Below are positions 8,339-17,457 of a DNA stretch of 64,000 nt, one piece after another; the stretch's first letter is position 1; each line of letters opens with the position of its first letter. Both the position numbers and the translations under genes were made by a program. The notes under the pieces are model-generated. The model did no database searches, was not told the DNA's origin, and saw nothing but the letters and a program-made list of their open reading frames with translations. Source of the DNA: Patiriisocius_A hiemis (GTDB taxonomy: Bacteria; Bacteroidota; Bacteroidia; Flavobacteriales; Flavobacteriaceae); contig NZ_JAVRHZ010000006.1 of assembly GCF_031846325.1 (NCBI RefSeq), positions 62,001-126,000 of the forward strand, in the 5' to 3' direction.

Positions 8339-11335
8339 TTACCCCACAATATTTACAATCTTTCCTGGCACAACAATTACCTTTTTAGGCGTTCTACCTT
8401 CGAGATAATGCGCGGTTTTCTCATGTGCCATTACGGCAGCCTCAATATCGTCTTTGCTCATATTTAATGGCAATTCTAGCGTGAAACGCATTTTTCCGTT
8501 AAATGATATTGGATACTCTTTACTACTTTCAACCAAGTGACTTTCGTTAAAAACAGGGAATGGAGCTGTGCTAATACTCTCACTTTTCCCTAACTTTTTC
8601 CAAAGCTCTTCTGCGATATGTGGCGCGTAGGGAGAAATCAAGACAATTAAATTTTCTAGTATTTCTCTGCTGGTGCATTTTTGAGCAGTTAACTCATTAA
8701 CCGCAATCATAAACGTAGAAACTGATGTATTAAAACTGAAGTTCTCAATATCTTCTTCTACTTTCTTAATAGTTTTATGAAGTGTTTTTAAGCTATCTTT
8801 TGTAGGCGCTTCTTCTGAAACCATAAAGCTTCCTTCGGCTCCTTGATGATATAACTTCCATAGTTTTTTTAGGAAACTATGTACTCCAGTAATACCCGCA
8901 GTATTCCATGGTTTGTATTGCTCTAATGGCCCCAAGAACATCTCGTACAAACGCAAACTATCTGCTCCATATTGTTCGCAAATATCATCTGGGTTTACGA
9001 CGTTGTATTTTGATTTGGACATTTTTTCTACATCCCTAGAAACTTTAAAAGTTCCATCATCTTCAGTAATAAACTCAGCATTTTTAAATTCTGGGCGCCA
9101 GTTTTTAAAAGCTTCAATATCTAATTCATTCGAAGAATTAACAAATGATACATCAGCATGAATTGGAGTAGGAATAATAGTTAAACTTTCCAACATATAA
9201 TCTTCCACGCTAGCAATCAGAGCAAGTCTCTTTTTTAGGTTATTTAAATACTCTGAATTTTCATTGGAATCAATATTTATCAATTCCTCTGAGTAAGTTA
9301 AATAAACATTTTCAAGACTTTTTATCACTTGAACTCCTGTTTGGTCATCTTCAGAATTATCAAAGAACATGTAATTTAACCTAAATACAAAAGCACTCGT
9401 TCCCAAAATCATTCCTTGGTTTATCAACTTTTTAAAAGGTTCATCTACATCCACAAAACCTCTATCATGCATAAACTTTACCCAAAAACGGCTATACAAT
9501 AAATGCCCTGTGGCATGCTCTGCACCGCCTATGTATAAATCTACATTTTCCCAATACTTAAGTGCATCCTCTGTTGCAAATACTTCTCCTCGATTGGCTT
9601 GCTCTTCCATATACCTAAAAAAGTACCAAGAACTGCCTGCCCAACCTGGCATAGTGTTTAACTCTAATGGGAAAATTGCTTTATGATCTACAAGGTCATT
9701 GCTAACTACATTGTTTTTCTCTGTATCCCAAGCCCATACATCTGCTCTTCCCAATGGCGGTTCACCTTCTTCGGTAGGTAAGTATTTTTCTACTTCTGGT
9801 AAAGTGATGGGCAAATGCTCTTTGGCTATCATTTGCGGCATTCCATCTTTATAATATACCGGAAAGGGTTCTCCCCAATAGCGTTGACGGCTAAACACAG
9901 CATCGCGCAAACGATAGTTTGTTTTTCCTTTACCTTGACCTATTTGATCAAGTTCATAAATAGCACGTTTGGTTGCTTTTTTGTAATTCATTCCGTCAAG
10001 GAAATCACTATTTGCAATCTTGGTAGTTGCTTTATCGGCAAAGGCTTCTTCGCTAATATCTACTCCTTCAAAAATATTTGGGATCGCAATATTAAAATGC
10101 TTTGCAAAATCATAATCTCGCTGGTCACCACAAGGTACCGCCATAACAGCCCCAGTTCCATAACTAGCAAGCACATAATCCCCAATCCAAATTGGGATAG
10201 GTTCTTTAGTAAAAGGATGTTCTGCATAGGCTCCCGTAAACGCACCACTAATGGTTTTTACATCTGCCATACGATCGCGTTCACTTCGCTTTGCAGTTGC
10301 AGTAATGTATGCTTCAACTTGTTCTTTTTGGTCAGTAGTTGTTATTTGTGAAACCAACTCGTGCTCTGGTGCCAAGGTCATAAATGAAACACCAAAGATG
10401 GTATCTGGACGTGTTGTAAAGACCTCAATAGTAGCGTCATGGTTTTGTACATTAAATGTAACAGAAGCTCCAACCGATTTACCAATCCAGTTACGCTGAC
10501 TTTCTTTTAAAGCATCTGTCCAGTCAATGGTTTCTAATCCCTGTAACAAACGCTCTGCGTAGGCAGAAATGCGCATGGACCATTGGATCATTTTTTTTCG
10601 AATAACAGGATGGCTTCCACGTTCAGAAACACCATTCACAATTTCGTCATTAGCCAAAACAGTCCCTAAAGCTGGACACCAATTTACTTCAGTTTCTGCC
10701 AGGTAGGTTAATCTATATTGCAATAAAATTTCTTGCTTCTTTGATTCAGAAAAACTATTCCAGTCTTCAGCAGAAAAAGAAGGTACATCATCATCACAAG
10801 CGGCGTCTACTTTGCTATTTCCTTCCGAAGAAAAAATTGAAACCAATGTTTCTATTGCTTCGGCTTTGTTCGTTTCGTTATTATACCATGACTCAAAGAG
10901 TTGGATAAAAATCCATTGGGTCCATTTGTAATAGTTTGGGTCACTAGTTCGGACTTCCCGGCTCCAATCGAAAGAAAAACCAATCTGGTCTAGTTGTCTA
11001 CGATAGGTTTTTATATTTGCCTCTGTAGTAACTGCTGGGTGCTGCCCCGTTTGTATTGCATACTGTTCTGCAGGTAACCCAAAGCTATCATATCCTTGTG
11101 GGTGTAATACATTAAATCCTTTGTGACGCTTATATCGTGCATAAATATCACTTGCGATATATCCTAATGGATGCCCCACATGTAGTCCTGCTCCTGATGG
11201 ATAAGGAAACATATCTAATACATAATATTTAGGCTTATCACTTTGATTACTGGCCTTAAATGTTTGGTTTTTTGTCCAGTAGTCTTGCCACTTTTTTTCA
11301 ATATCGTTAAAATGATACTTGCTCATGTTTTTCAT
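8339..11335 (-). CDS. leuS: Leucyl-tRNA synthetase with an extra insertion
   Basis: Class I aminoacyl-tRNA synthetase charging tRNA-Leu. The signature region FPYPSGAGLHVGHPLGY (HVGH at 52-55) and EKMSKSKYNVV near 770 are intact, as is the editing-domain threonine-rich segment TTRPDTIFG. At 998 residues it is longer than usual. Part of the excess is an acidic segment near 155-200 that I recall in relatives; a further stretch of about 70 residues (about 650-722), between MILGTSAFVFR and IHADVSF, appears specific. The first ATG is at 11335 and a second at 11326. It is a single-gene unit. Confidence 0.97.
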   Translation of the reverse strand: MKNMSKYHFNDIEKKWQDYWTKNQTFKASNQSDKPKYYVLDMFPYPSGAGLHVGHPLGYIASDIYARYKRHKGFNVLHPQGYDSFGLPAEQYAIQTGQHPAVTTEANIKTYRRQLDQIGFSFDWSREVRTSDPNYYKWTQWIFIQLFESWYNNETNKAEAIETLVSIFSSEGNSKVDAACDDDVPSFSAEDWNSFSESKKQEILLQYRLTYLAETEVNWCPALGTVLANDEIVNGVSERGSHPVIRKKMIQWSMRISAYAERLLQGLETIDWTDALKESQRNWIGKSVGASVTFNVQNHDATIEVFTTRPDTIFGVSFMTLAPEHELVSQITTTDQKEQVEAYITATAKRSERDRMADVKTISGAFTGAYAEHPFTKEPIPIWIGDYVLASYGTGAVMAVPCGDQRDYDFAKHFNIAIPNIFEGVDISEEAFADKATTKIANSDFLDGMNYKKATKRAIYELDQIGQGKGKTNYRLRDAVFSRQRYWGEPFPVYYKDGMPQMIAKEHLPITLPEVEKYLPTEEGEPPLGRADVWAWDTEKNNVVSNDLVDHKAIFPLELNTMPGWAGSSWYFFRYMEEQANRGEVFATEDALKYWENVDLYIGGAEHATGHLLYSRFWVKFMHDRGFVDVDEPFKKLINQGMILGTSAFVFRLNYMFFDNSEDDQTGVQVIKSLENVYLTYSEELINIDSNENSEYLNNLKKRLALIASVEDYMLESLTIIPTPIHADVSFVNSSNELDIEAFKNWRPEFKNAEFITEDDGTFKVSRDVEKMSKSKYNVVNPDDICEQYGADSLRLYEMFLGPLEQYKPWNTAGITGVHSFLKKLWKLYHQGAEGSFMVSEEAPTKDSLKTLHKTIKKVEEDIENFSFNTSVSTFMIAVNELTAQKCTSREILENLIVLISPYAPHIAEELWKKLGKSESISTAPFPVFNESHLVESSKEYPISFNGKMRFTLELPLNMSKDDIEAAVMAHEKTAHYLEGRTPKKVIVVPGKIVNIVG

Positions 11336-11349
11336 TTGAAAATAGGCGT

Positions 11350-11380
11350 CAAATTTACAGCTATTGTACGAAAGACAAAA
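11350..11380 (-). promoter_or_regulatory. leuS promoter
   Basis: The minus strand shows TTTTG, 18 bases, then TAAATTTG (11350-11357), matching Bacteroidota -33 and -7 boxes. The predicted transcript start is only about 10 bases before the ATG at 11335, which implies a very short leader or use of the ATG at 11326. Confidence 0.5.
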
Positions 11381-11470
11381 GTTTAAACGTTAGTAAACTA
11401 CAAGGGTATAAAACTTCTTGAGCAGTCCTCTTTAGTTTTGTATTTTTACAACTAAATTCTAACCTAGTAT

Positions 11471-12349
11471 ATGGCATCTTCTTTTGAAAAATACCAAAAA
11501 CGCAGATTGATATCTTCTTACTTTTCGGTAGTAATAAGTATTTCTTTAGTCTTATTTTTATTGGGGCTTTTAGGGCTTTTGGTACTTAACGGTAAAAAAG
11601 TTGGCGACCATTTTAAAGAACAAATTCCTATTTCAATTTACTTAAAAGACAATGCTAAAGAAGTTGAAATAACGCAGTTAAAACAGAGTTTAGCCCTAGC
11701 AGAATACACCAAATCTGCAACTTTTGTTTCTAAAGAAGAGGCTGCTGAAAAGCATACTGCAGAAATTGGAGAGAATTATATGGAGTTTCTGGGATATAAC
11801 CCACTACAGAATAGTATTGATGTTAGAATGATTGCCGAATATGTTACTCCAGAAAAAATTGAAGAGATAGTTTCTGAAATTTCGACTAAAAGTTTTGTTG
11901 ATGAAGTGGTGTACGATAAGCCTCTAATTCAAAAACTATATGATAATCTTAAAAAAATAAGTCTTTGGGTGCTTATTATAAGTGGCGTATTTACATTTAT
12001 TGCTGTGTTGTTAATAAACAGTTCTATACGTTTATCTGTTTATGCAAAGCGTTTTACCATTAAGACCATGCAAATGGTAGGCGCAACCAAACGATTTATT
12101 AGACGTCCTTTTATTTGGAAGAGCGTTAGACTAGGAGTTTTAGGGTCTTTAGTTGCGATGATAGGTATGGCATTGGTTTTATTCTACCTCAACAAAACTT
12201 TTCCAGAATTACAATTGTTGGACGATACGTTGTTACTTGGTAGTTTGTTTGCATTTATCTTTTTAATGGGATTTGTAATTACTTGGATAAGTACATTTTT
12301 TGCCACACAACGTTTCTTAAATTTAAGAACAGATGAACTCTATTATTAA
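11471..12349 (+). CDS. ftsX: Cell division ABC transporter permease FtsX
   Basis: Partner of FtsE in the divisome; the complex couples ATP hydrolysis to activation of peptidoglycan hydrolases during septation. The 292 residues have the FtsX layout: N-terminal cytosolic region, first helix near 20-42, a periplasmic domain of about 120 residues, then three helices after 165. MQMVGATKRFIRRPFIWKS is the conserved region after helix 2. ftsE is not in the window. It heads the cluster ftsX-lipoprotein-DUF3098-uppP-hypothetical-truB. A -7 box TAGTTTTG lies at 11433-11440. Confidence 0.95.
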   Translation: MASSFEKYQKRRLISSYFSVVISISLVLFLLGLLGLLVLNGKKVGDHFKEQIPISIYLKDNAKEVEITQLKQSLALAEYTKSATFVSKEEAAEKHTAEIGENYMEFLGYNPLQNSIDVRMIAEYVTPEKIEEIVSEISTKSFVDEVVYDKPLIQKLYDNLKKISLWVLIISGVFTFIAVLLINSSIRLSVYAKRFTIKTMQMVGATKRFIRRPFIWKSVRLGVLGSLVAMIGMALVLFYLNKTFPELQLLDDTLLLGSLFAFIFLMGFVITWISTFFATQRFLNLRTDELYY

Positions 12350-12686
12350 AATAATTACGTTTGTATGTGTAGCACTATTGTTGCAAAGCTGCATTGTTAT
12401 TACAGGATCACCAGAAGACTGTGAGGTTGTAGAAATTACTGTAAATAAAATTTATGAAGGTGGTGAAAAGGATATTGTATTTGCAGAAGATAACGGAGAT
12501 TTCTATTACATTAATAGAGGGCTTGAACAAGGGTACACCCTGGAAGGATTGCGAGGATACGTTTTAAATAAAAAAGCTACCTTGCATCTTGCAAATACAT
12601 TAGTGGGAGGCTCTAATCATATTGCACAAATAAAAGTTAGCGATAGTATTATTTTTACTGAATTTACAAAGCAATCAACAGAATAA
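12333..12686 (+). CDS. Small hypothetical lipoprotein
   Basis: A 117-residue protein with a lipoprotein signal (hydrophobic 4-17, LLQSC with the cysteine at 20). The mature part is short, acidic and without a recognised domain. It starts within the last 17 bases of ftsX in another frame, so it is probably translated by coupling and belongs to the same operon. I do not recognise a family; function is unknown. Confidence 0.7.
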   Translation: MNSIIKIITFVCVALLLQSCIVITGSPEDCEVVEITVNKIYEGGEKDIVFAEDNGDFYYINRGLEQGYTLEGLRGYVLNKKATLHLANTLVGGSNHIAQIKVSDSIIFTEFTKQSTE

Positions 12687-12717
12687 AGTATAACATCAAT
12701 CAAAAATCAAATACATC

Positions 12718-12978
12718 ATGGGAGAACAAAAAAGAAAAATAGCAGCAAAACAAAAGTCGTTTATTTTTGAAGCCAAAAACTATAAGTTTATGCTTATTGG
12801 GATTGCCTTTATTGCCATTGGTTTTATTTTAATGATGGGTGGTGGTAGTGATGACCCAACGGTTTTTAATCCAGAAATTTATAGCTGGAGACGCATTCGC
12901 TTAGCACCTGCACTTATATTAATAGGTTTTGGTATTGAGGTGTATGCTATTTTATTAAATCCGCACAAAGAAAAATAA
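12718..12978 (+). CDS. DUF3098 membrane protein
   Basis: An 86-residue protein with two membrane helices (about 24-42 and 61-79) separated by a loop with DDPTVFNPEIYSWRRIRLAP, the signature of DUF3098. Function unknown. The family sits between ftsX and uppP in many Bacteroidota, as here, which suggests a link with division or envelope synthesis. The stop lies three bases before the uppP ATG. Confidence 0.88.
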   Translation: MGEQKRKIAAKQKSFIFEAKNYKFMLIGIAFIAIGFILMMGGGSDDPTVFNPEIYSWRRIRLAPALILIGFGIEVYAILLNPHKEK

Positions 12979-12981
12979 TCT

Positions 12982-13773
12982 ATGGAAGTATGGGAAGCTA
13001 TTGTTCTTGGAGTTGTCCAAGGCTTCACAGAATTTTTACCAGTTTCCTCTAGCGGTCATCTAGAACTAGGCAAAGCCATTCTTGGCGATACTAGTGTTCC
13101 TGAAGAATCCTTATTATTTACTGTTGTGCTTCACTTTGCAACAGCACTAAGCACTATTGTTGTTTTTAGAAAAGATATTTTAGAAATCCTAAAGGGACTA
13201 TTCTCTTTTTCGTGGAATGAAGAAACGCAATTTGTTTTTAAAATAGGTGTTTCTATGCTACCAGCTGTTGTGATAGGCTTACTTTTTGAAGAACAACTAG
13301 AAGCCTTTTTTGGGGGAAGTATCGCTTTTGTAGGTGCTATGCTTATAGTAACAGCCATACTATTATGGCTTGCGGACAAAGCTAAAAATACAGAAAAACC
13401 AGTATCCTTTAAAAATGCTTTTGTAATTGGTATTGCACAAGCAATAGCTATGCTACCAGGTATCTCCAGAAGTGGTGCTACTATTTCTACTTCGGTATTG
13501 CTAGGTAACGACAAAAGTAAAGCAGCTAGGTTTTCATTTTTAATGGTAATTCCTTTAATCTTTGGAAAAATTGCAAAAGACCTTCTTGGTGGAGAACTCA
13601 CTACGAGTGCTACTAACTATACAACCTTGGGGTTAGGGTTTCTAGCTGCCTTTGTCTCTGGTTTAATAGCCTGTACATGGATGATACAGCTTGTTCGTAA
13701 AAGCAAACTTTCCTATTTTGCTATTTATTGTCTAATAGTAGGTGTGATTGCCATTATTGTTAGTTTAAAATAG
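12982..13773 (+). CDS. uppP: Undecaprenyl-diphosphatase
   Basis: Inner-membrane phosphatase (BacA type) that recycles undecaprenyl diphosphate to the monophosphate lipid carrier needed for peptidoglycan and polysaccharide export; overexpression of family members gives bacitracin resistance. The 263 residues show QGFTEFLPVSSSGHLEL (15-31) and PGISRSGATIS near 160, the two motifs that form the active site, and about eight helices. It sits in the conserved ftsX-DUF3098-uppP-truB order with very short gaps. Confidence 0.96.
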   Translation: MEVWEAIVLGVVQGFTEFLPVSSSGHLELGKAILGDTSVPEESLLFTVVLHFATALSTIVVFRKDILEILKGLFSFSWNEETQFVFKIGVSMLPAVVIGLLFEEQLEAFFGGSIAFVGAMLIVTAILLWLADKAKNTEKPVSFKNAFVIGIAQAIAMLPGISRSGATISTSVLLGNDKSKAARFSFLMVIPLIFGKIAKDLLGGELTTSATNYTTLGLGFLAAFVSGLIACTWMIQLVRKSKLSYFAIYCLIVGVIAIIVSLK

Positions 13774-13780
13774 TTTTAAA

Positions 13781-14149
13781 ATGAAATACCTTGGAATAGA
13801 AAATAATAGAGACGCTTTTGACTTTAAATTTGAAGGTAAAGACACCTCAAAAGTAAAACCTGTTTTAGACACTTTTTTTGAAAAATGCGGTTATAAAAAT
13901 TTAGGTTTTACTTACAATAAAAACACCTACGAAAAAGGAAACCGCACTACTCGATTACTTTTAGGAGCTTTTGTTACTTATCATAAAATGGATGTGTTAT
14001 TTCTTGAAGAAGAAAACTTAACACTTAGGCTTCTAAAGGCTTCTTCTGGTATGTCTGGCGGGATAATTGGTATGAATCAAGCAAAAAGTGAGTACACTAT
14101 AATCTCAAATCAATTAAATGATTATTTTGAAAATGAATCATTTATTTAA
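13781..14149 (+). CDS. Hypothetical protein between uppP and truB
   Basis: A 122-residue soluble, moderately basic protein with no signal peptide. It begins MKYLGIENNRDAFDF and ends with an acidic/aromatic tail; the middle has a glycine-rich MSGGIIGMNQ segment. Gaps of 7 and 9 bases to uppP and truB indicate operon membership. I do not recognise a family and infer no function. Confidence 0.75.
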   Translation: MKYLGIENNRDAFDFKFEGKDTSKVKPVLDTFFEKCGYKNLGFTYNKNTYEKGNRTTRLLLGAFVTYHKMDVLFLEEENLTLRLLKASSGMSGGIIGMNQAKSEYTIISNQLNDYFENESFI

Positions 14150-14158
14150 AAGACAGAC

Positions 14159-14866
14159 ATGTCAAAAAAAACACAACTCACATTAGAAGACTACCAAGCT
14201 GGACAAGTATTATTGATAGACAAGCCATTAGAATGGACTTCTTTTCAAGTAGTAAATAAAATTCGATGGCTTATTAAAAAGCAATTTGGTATTAAAAAAA
14301 TAAAGGTTGGGCATGCGGGAACACTAGACCCTCTCGCAACAGGATTGCTTATTTTATGCACAGGTAAATTCACTAAAAAAATTGAAACCTACCAAGCACA
14401 GCATAAAGAATATACAGGAACTATAACATTAGGCGCTACTACACCTAGCTATGATTTAGAGACTGAGGTTGACAGCACTTTTAATACCTCAAAACTAACT
14501 GAAGCACTAATAAAGGAAACTACATCTCAATTTATTGGCGAAATCCAACAAAAACCTCCTATTTTTTCAGCATTGCAAAAAGACGGTAAGCGCCTTTATG
14601 AATATGCTCGAGCAGGAGAAAAAGTGGACATTCCTACAAGAAAAGTGCATATTTCATCTTTTGAAATCATTCAAATTAACTTTCCTGATGTACATTTTAA
14701 AGTTTCTTGCAGTAAAGGAACCTACATACGGTCTCTTGCGCATGATTTTGGTAAAGCTTTAGACAATGGCGGGTATCTTTCGGCATTACGAAGGACTAAA
14801 ATAGGTGATTTTAAAGTAGATAATGCTGTTAGTATCAAAGCTTTTGAAGCAGCACTAACACGTTAA
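14159..14866 (+). CDS. truB: tRNA pseudouridine(55) synthase TruB
   Basis: Makes pseudouridine at position 55 in the T-loop of tRNAs. The 235-residue protein contains KVGHAGTLDPLATGLLI with the catalytic aspartate near residue 56, then YTGTITLGATTPSYDLE and KGTYIRSLAHDFG, all standard TruB motifs. It lacks a long C-terminal PUA domain, as is common in this phylum. Last gene of the ftsX-uppP cluster. Confidence 0.96.
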   Translation: MSKKTQLTLEDYQAGQVLLIDKPLEWTSFQVVNKIRWLIKKQFGIKKIKVGHAGTLDPLATGLLILCTGKFTKKIETYQAQHKEYTGTITLGATTPSYDLETEVDSTFNTSKLTEALIKETTSQFIGEIQQKPPIFSALQKDGKRLYEYARAGEKVDIPTRKVHISSFEIIQINFPDVHFKVSCSKGTYIRSLAHDFGKALDNGGYLSALRRTKIGDFKVDNAVSIKAFEAALTR

Positions 14867-14927
14867 AAAAGCCTTAATATTCAGTTGTTTGTAGTATTTT
14901 TCGGCAAAAAATGTGTTCTTTGTAGCT

Positions 14928-15653
14928 ATGAATTTTAATTATTCATTACGAGCATTTTTAATTACTGCGCTTCTCTTCGGAATTTTATACCTCACACTTT
15001 ACAGTATTAAATTAACGAAGCAACAAGAAGTTGTATTAGAGAGTTATGATGTTGAATATTCTGAAGAATTACTTCTTCCAGAGGAAGAATTAGAAGAACT
15101 AATTGAAGCTCCCAAAACAGCTATTGAAACAAATAGAGCCTATAATGAAGCTGAAAAGTTTATAAAGTCTTTAGAAAACGAGCGTAATGAGACTCCAGAA
15201 GAAACTACTGAACAAAAACTTGCAAAGTTAGATGCCGCTATTGCTGAAACCTATGGAAACGATAATGGGGCTCGCGTAAGAGAAGCCAAAAAGAGGATTG
15301 AAGAGACTAAAAAGAAGCTTGAAGATAGTAAAAAGAAGAATAGTACTAAGCTAGAAAGTAATGGCAATAGTAGAAAAACTACAATAAGTTATCGCCTTGT
15401 AGAAAGAAAAACACTTGCATTACCTAACCCTGTGTATACCTGTGATGGAGGTGGAAAAGTTGTTATTTCTATACAAGTAAGTGATATTGGGAAAGTAGTA
15501 AAAATGGACTACAACAAAAATCTATCTACAACTACTAATGGTTGTCTTATCGATAGTGCGTTAGAATACGCATCTAAAGCGAGATTTACCTCAAAAAGTG
15601 GAAAAAGCAAGCAACTTGGTACTATTACTTATAATTTCCCAGGAAAACGTTAG
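14928..15653 (+). CDS. TonB-like periplasmic energy-transducer protein
   Basis: About 241 residues: one N-terminal membrane helix (roughly 7-25), a glutamate-rich linker, a charged coiled-coil stretch (about 85-145), and a C-terminal domain of about 85 residues with two cysteines, spaced about 36 residues apart, around VVISIQVSDIGKVVKMDY. This layout resembles a TonB/energy-transducer protein, but the linker is acid/lysine-rich rather than proline-rich. The ATG at 14928 is preferred over a GTG 15 bases upstream. The stop overlaps the end of the opposing thioredoxin-like gene. Confidence 0.65.
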   Translation: MNFNYSLRAFLITALLFGILYLTLYSIKLTKQQEVVLESYDVEYSEELLLPEEELEELIEAPKTAIETNRAYNEAEKFIKSLENERNETPEETTEQKLAKLDAAIAETYGNDNGARVREAKKRIEETKKKLEDSKKKNSTKLESNGNSRKTTISYRLVERKTLALPNPVYTCDGGGKVVISIQVSDIGKVVKMDYNKNLSTTTNGCLIDSALEYASKARFTSKSGKSKQLGTITYNFPGKR

Positions 15654-16288
15654 TTTTCTTTTAGTAATTTATAAATATCTTCTGCAGTACTAATCCCCTT
15701 ATCTTTATTATACCAAATCTGTAAATCTTGCTTAAATTCTGGAGTTAAACTTCCATGTTGCGCTTTAAATTCATTCACCATTTTAATAGCGGGAGAAGGT
15801 CTAGGCCCCCAGTCTGCTACAATGGAATCACTTTCATTATCAAGTATTATTAGTTTTGGAATAGACATTCCTCCATTGGTTAAAAAATGGTTCATTAGTG
15901 CTACATTTTTATCTCGTAACGCTACCCTAAGATTTATAGAAGGTGCTAATTGAGATAATTTATACAACATAGGCATGGTTTGAGCGGCATCACCACACCA
16001 GCTTTCGGTTAAAACTAACCACGTTTGTTTCTTAGTAAAACCACTAAAAAAAGCATTAATTGTATCTGGAACAACCATCTTTTTATCATGTCTATTCATT
16101 CTCGAATTGTTAAGCAAAGTATATTGTACAAGGTCTTCTGTTTGAATTGGCCCAGTAGTTGTCTTATTTTCTGTATGGGTTGCTACTAGGTCTCTATATT
16201 CAGGATAGCTTATTGCAATTGCAAGTGTATCTTTATAAAGTTTCACTATTTCTGTAGTACTAATTTCTTTTTGCATAGAAGTATTCAT
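15650..16288 (-). CDS. Thioredoxin-family protein
   Basis: A 212-residue cytoplasmic protein with a thioredoxin-like core: LVLTESWCGDAAQTMPM around 96-112 has a single cysteine in place of CxxC, followed by a SIPKLIIL segment that carries the cis-proline. Bacteroidota proteins of this type are annotated as thioredoxin family; having only one cysteine in the motif, it may not act as a classical dithiol reductase. Stop codons of this gene and the upstream TonB-like gene overlap on opposite strands. Role unknown. Confidence 0.75.
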   Translation of the reverse strand: MNTSMQKEISTTEIVKLYKDTLAIAISYPEYRDLVATHTENKTTTGPIQTEDLVQYTLLNNSRMNRHDKKMVVPDTINAFFSGFTKKQTWLVLTESWCGDAAQTMPMLYKLSQLAPSINLRVALRDKNVALMNHFLTNGGMSIPKLIILDNESDSIVADWGPRPSPAIKMVNEFKAQHGSLTPEFKQDLQIWYNKDKGISTAEDIYKLLKEN

Positions 16289-16372
16289 GAATTTTAAGAC
16301 GCCTAAAACTACTAAAACTTACTATATTTAACGTACTGTGATTTGATGTTTATAAAAACCTTATTGTCTATC

Positions 16373-16420
16373 TGTTCGAGTGACTTTGAGGAACGAAAAA
16401 TCCACTAGAAGCGACCAATT
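16373..16420. repeat. Possible fragment of a dispersed flavobacterial repeat
   Basis: A segment containing GTTCGAGTGACTTTGAGGAA lies in the 177-base gap before tag. It resembles GTTCGAGTGA-type intergenic repeats I recall from other Flavobacteriaceae. No second full copy was seen in this window, so this is a memory-based call. Confidence 0.35.
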
Positions 16421-16465
16421 ATGAAAAGTATAATTGATTATATTATTTGAAACTAAATCAATAAA

Positions 16466-17029
16466 ATGATTAAAAAAAGATGTCCATGGTGTGGAGAAGA
16501 CCCACTATATATTGCGTATCACGATAAAGAATGGGGAGTTCCTGTAAAAGATGATGCCACACTTTTTGAATTTTTAATGCTAGAGACTTTTCAAGCAGGA
16601 CTAAGTTGGATTACAGTACTAAAGAAAAGAGAAAACTTTAGAAAAGCTTTTGACGGTTTTGACTATAAAAAAATTGCTAAGTATTCACAATCAAAAATTG
16701 ATAGTTTACTTGAAGATGCCGGCATTATAAGAAATAAGCTGAAGGTAAAAGCAACCGTGACTAATGCACAAGCTTTTATAAAAGTACAAGAAGAGTTTGG
16801 TAGTTTTAGTGATTACATTTGGAGCTTTGTAGACGGAGCTCCAATAAAAAATAACCTTAAAACTATGGCTGAAGCTCCAGCAAATACACCTTTGAGTGAT
16901 GCTATTAGCAAAGATTTAAAAAAGAGAGGGTTTAAATTTGTAGGCTCTACTGTTGTGTATGCACATATGCAAGCAACTGGTATGGTAAATGATCACCTAG
17001 TAGATTGTTTTAGATACAATGAAGTTTAG
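16466..17029 (+). CDS. tag: DNA-3-methyladenine glycosylase I
   Basis: Base-excision repair enzyme that removes 3-methyladenine from alkylated DNA. The 187 residues start with RCPWCGEDPLYIAYHDKEWG: the cysteine near 4 and histidine near 17 belong to the zinc site, completed by histidine and cysteine near the C-terminus (HMQATGMVNDHLVDC). ETFQAGLSWITVLKKRENF is the conserved substrate-pocket region. Standard length. Its last four bases overlap the opposing gene. Confidence 0.95.
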   Translation: MIKKRCPWCGEDPLYIAYHDKEWGVPVKDDATLFEFLMLETFQAGLSWITVLKKRENFRKAFDGFDYKKIAKYSQSKIDSLLEDAGIIRNKLKVKATVTNAQAFIKVQEEFGSFSDYIWSFVDGAPIKNNLKTMAEAPANTPLSDAISKDLKKRGFKFVGSTVVYAHMQATGMVNDHLVDCFRYNEV

Positions 17030-17364
17030 TTTGTACTAACAGTTTTATTGGATAAGTACTTGTTATCTTCGGTGTACAATCCAAGCGCTTTAAGTGATTG
17101 TTTATATCTAAATTTTAGGGTAAGATCTTTTGTAGGTTCTGTTTCAAATAATTTTTCGTACCACTTTTTTGCTTGCTCGTAGTTGCTCTTAAAATAGTGA
17201 GCATTTGCCAAATCTTTATACACTAATGGTGTTCCATAGCCTTCTTTAACAACCTGTTCATAGACTTTAGTAACATCAACATCACTATTTACATCTGTTT
17301 GTGCCGAAATAGTAAAGAAACAAACTAATGAAAGTATAAAAACAAAAGGTTTAAAAAAATTCAT
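17026..17364 (-). CDS. Exported TPR-like protein
   Basis: A 112-residue protein with a cleavable signal peptide (hydrophobic 5-20, ISAQT). The mature region holds one clear TPR-like unit (YKDLANAHYFKSNYEQAKKW) and part of a second. It resembles the N-terminal region of the flavobacterial TPR/OmpA-family outer-membrane proteins but ends before any OmpA domain. Either a stand-alone short protein or a relic of a longer one. Expected location is the periplasm. Confidence 0.65.
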   Translation of the reverse strand: MNFFKPFVFILSLVCFFTISAQTDVNSDVDVTKVYEQVVKEGYGTPLVYKDLANAHYFKSNYEQAKKWYEKLFETEPTKDLTLKFRYKQSLKALGLYTEDNKYLSNKTVSTN

Positions 17365-17457
17365 GTAAGAAAATTCTTATTTGTTTTACAAATATAGTCT
17401 TTTAAAAGCATTATTTAAACTCTAAATAACCTAAAACCATGTATTTAATCGAAAAAA

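Noticed and set aside
9815..10351. A 178-codon open frame on the plus strand
   Set aside because: It is entirely antisense to leuS, whose motifs are clear; its product is cysteine- and serine-rich with no domain, as expected for a shadow frame.
17026..17364. Broken OmpA-family gene
   Set aside because: The short TPR-like protein resembles the start of such proteins, but no remnant of the rest is found downstream (the next sequence is tag on the other strand), so it is kept as an intact small gene.
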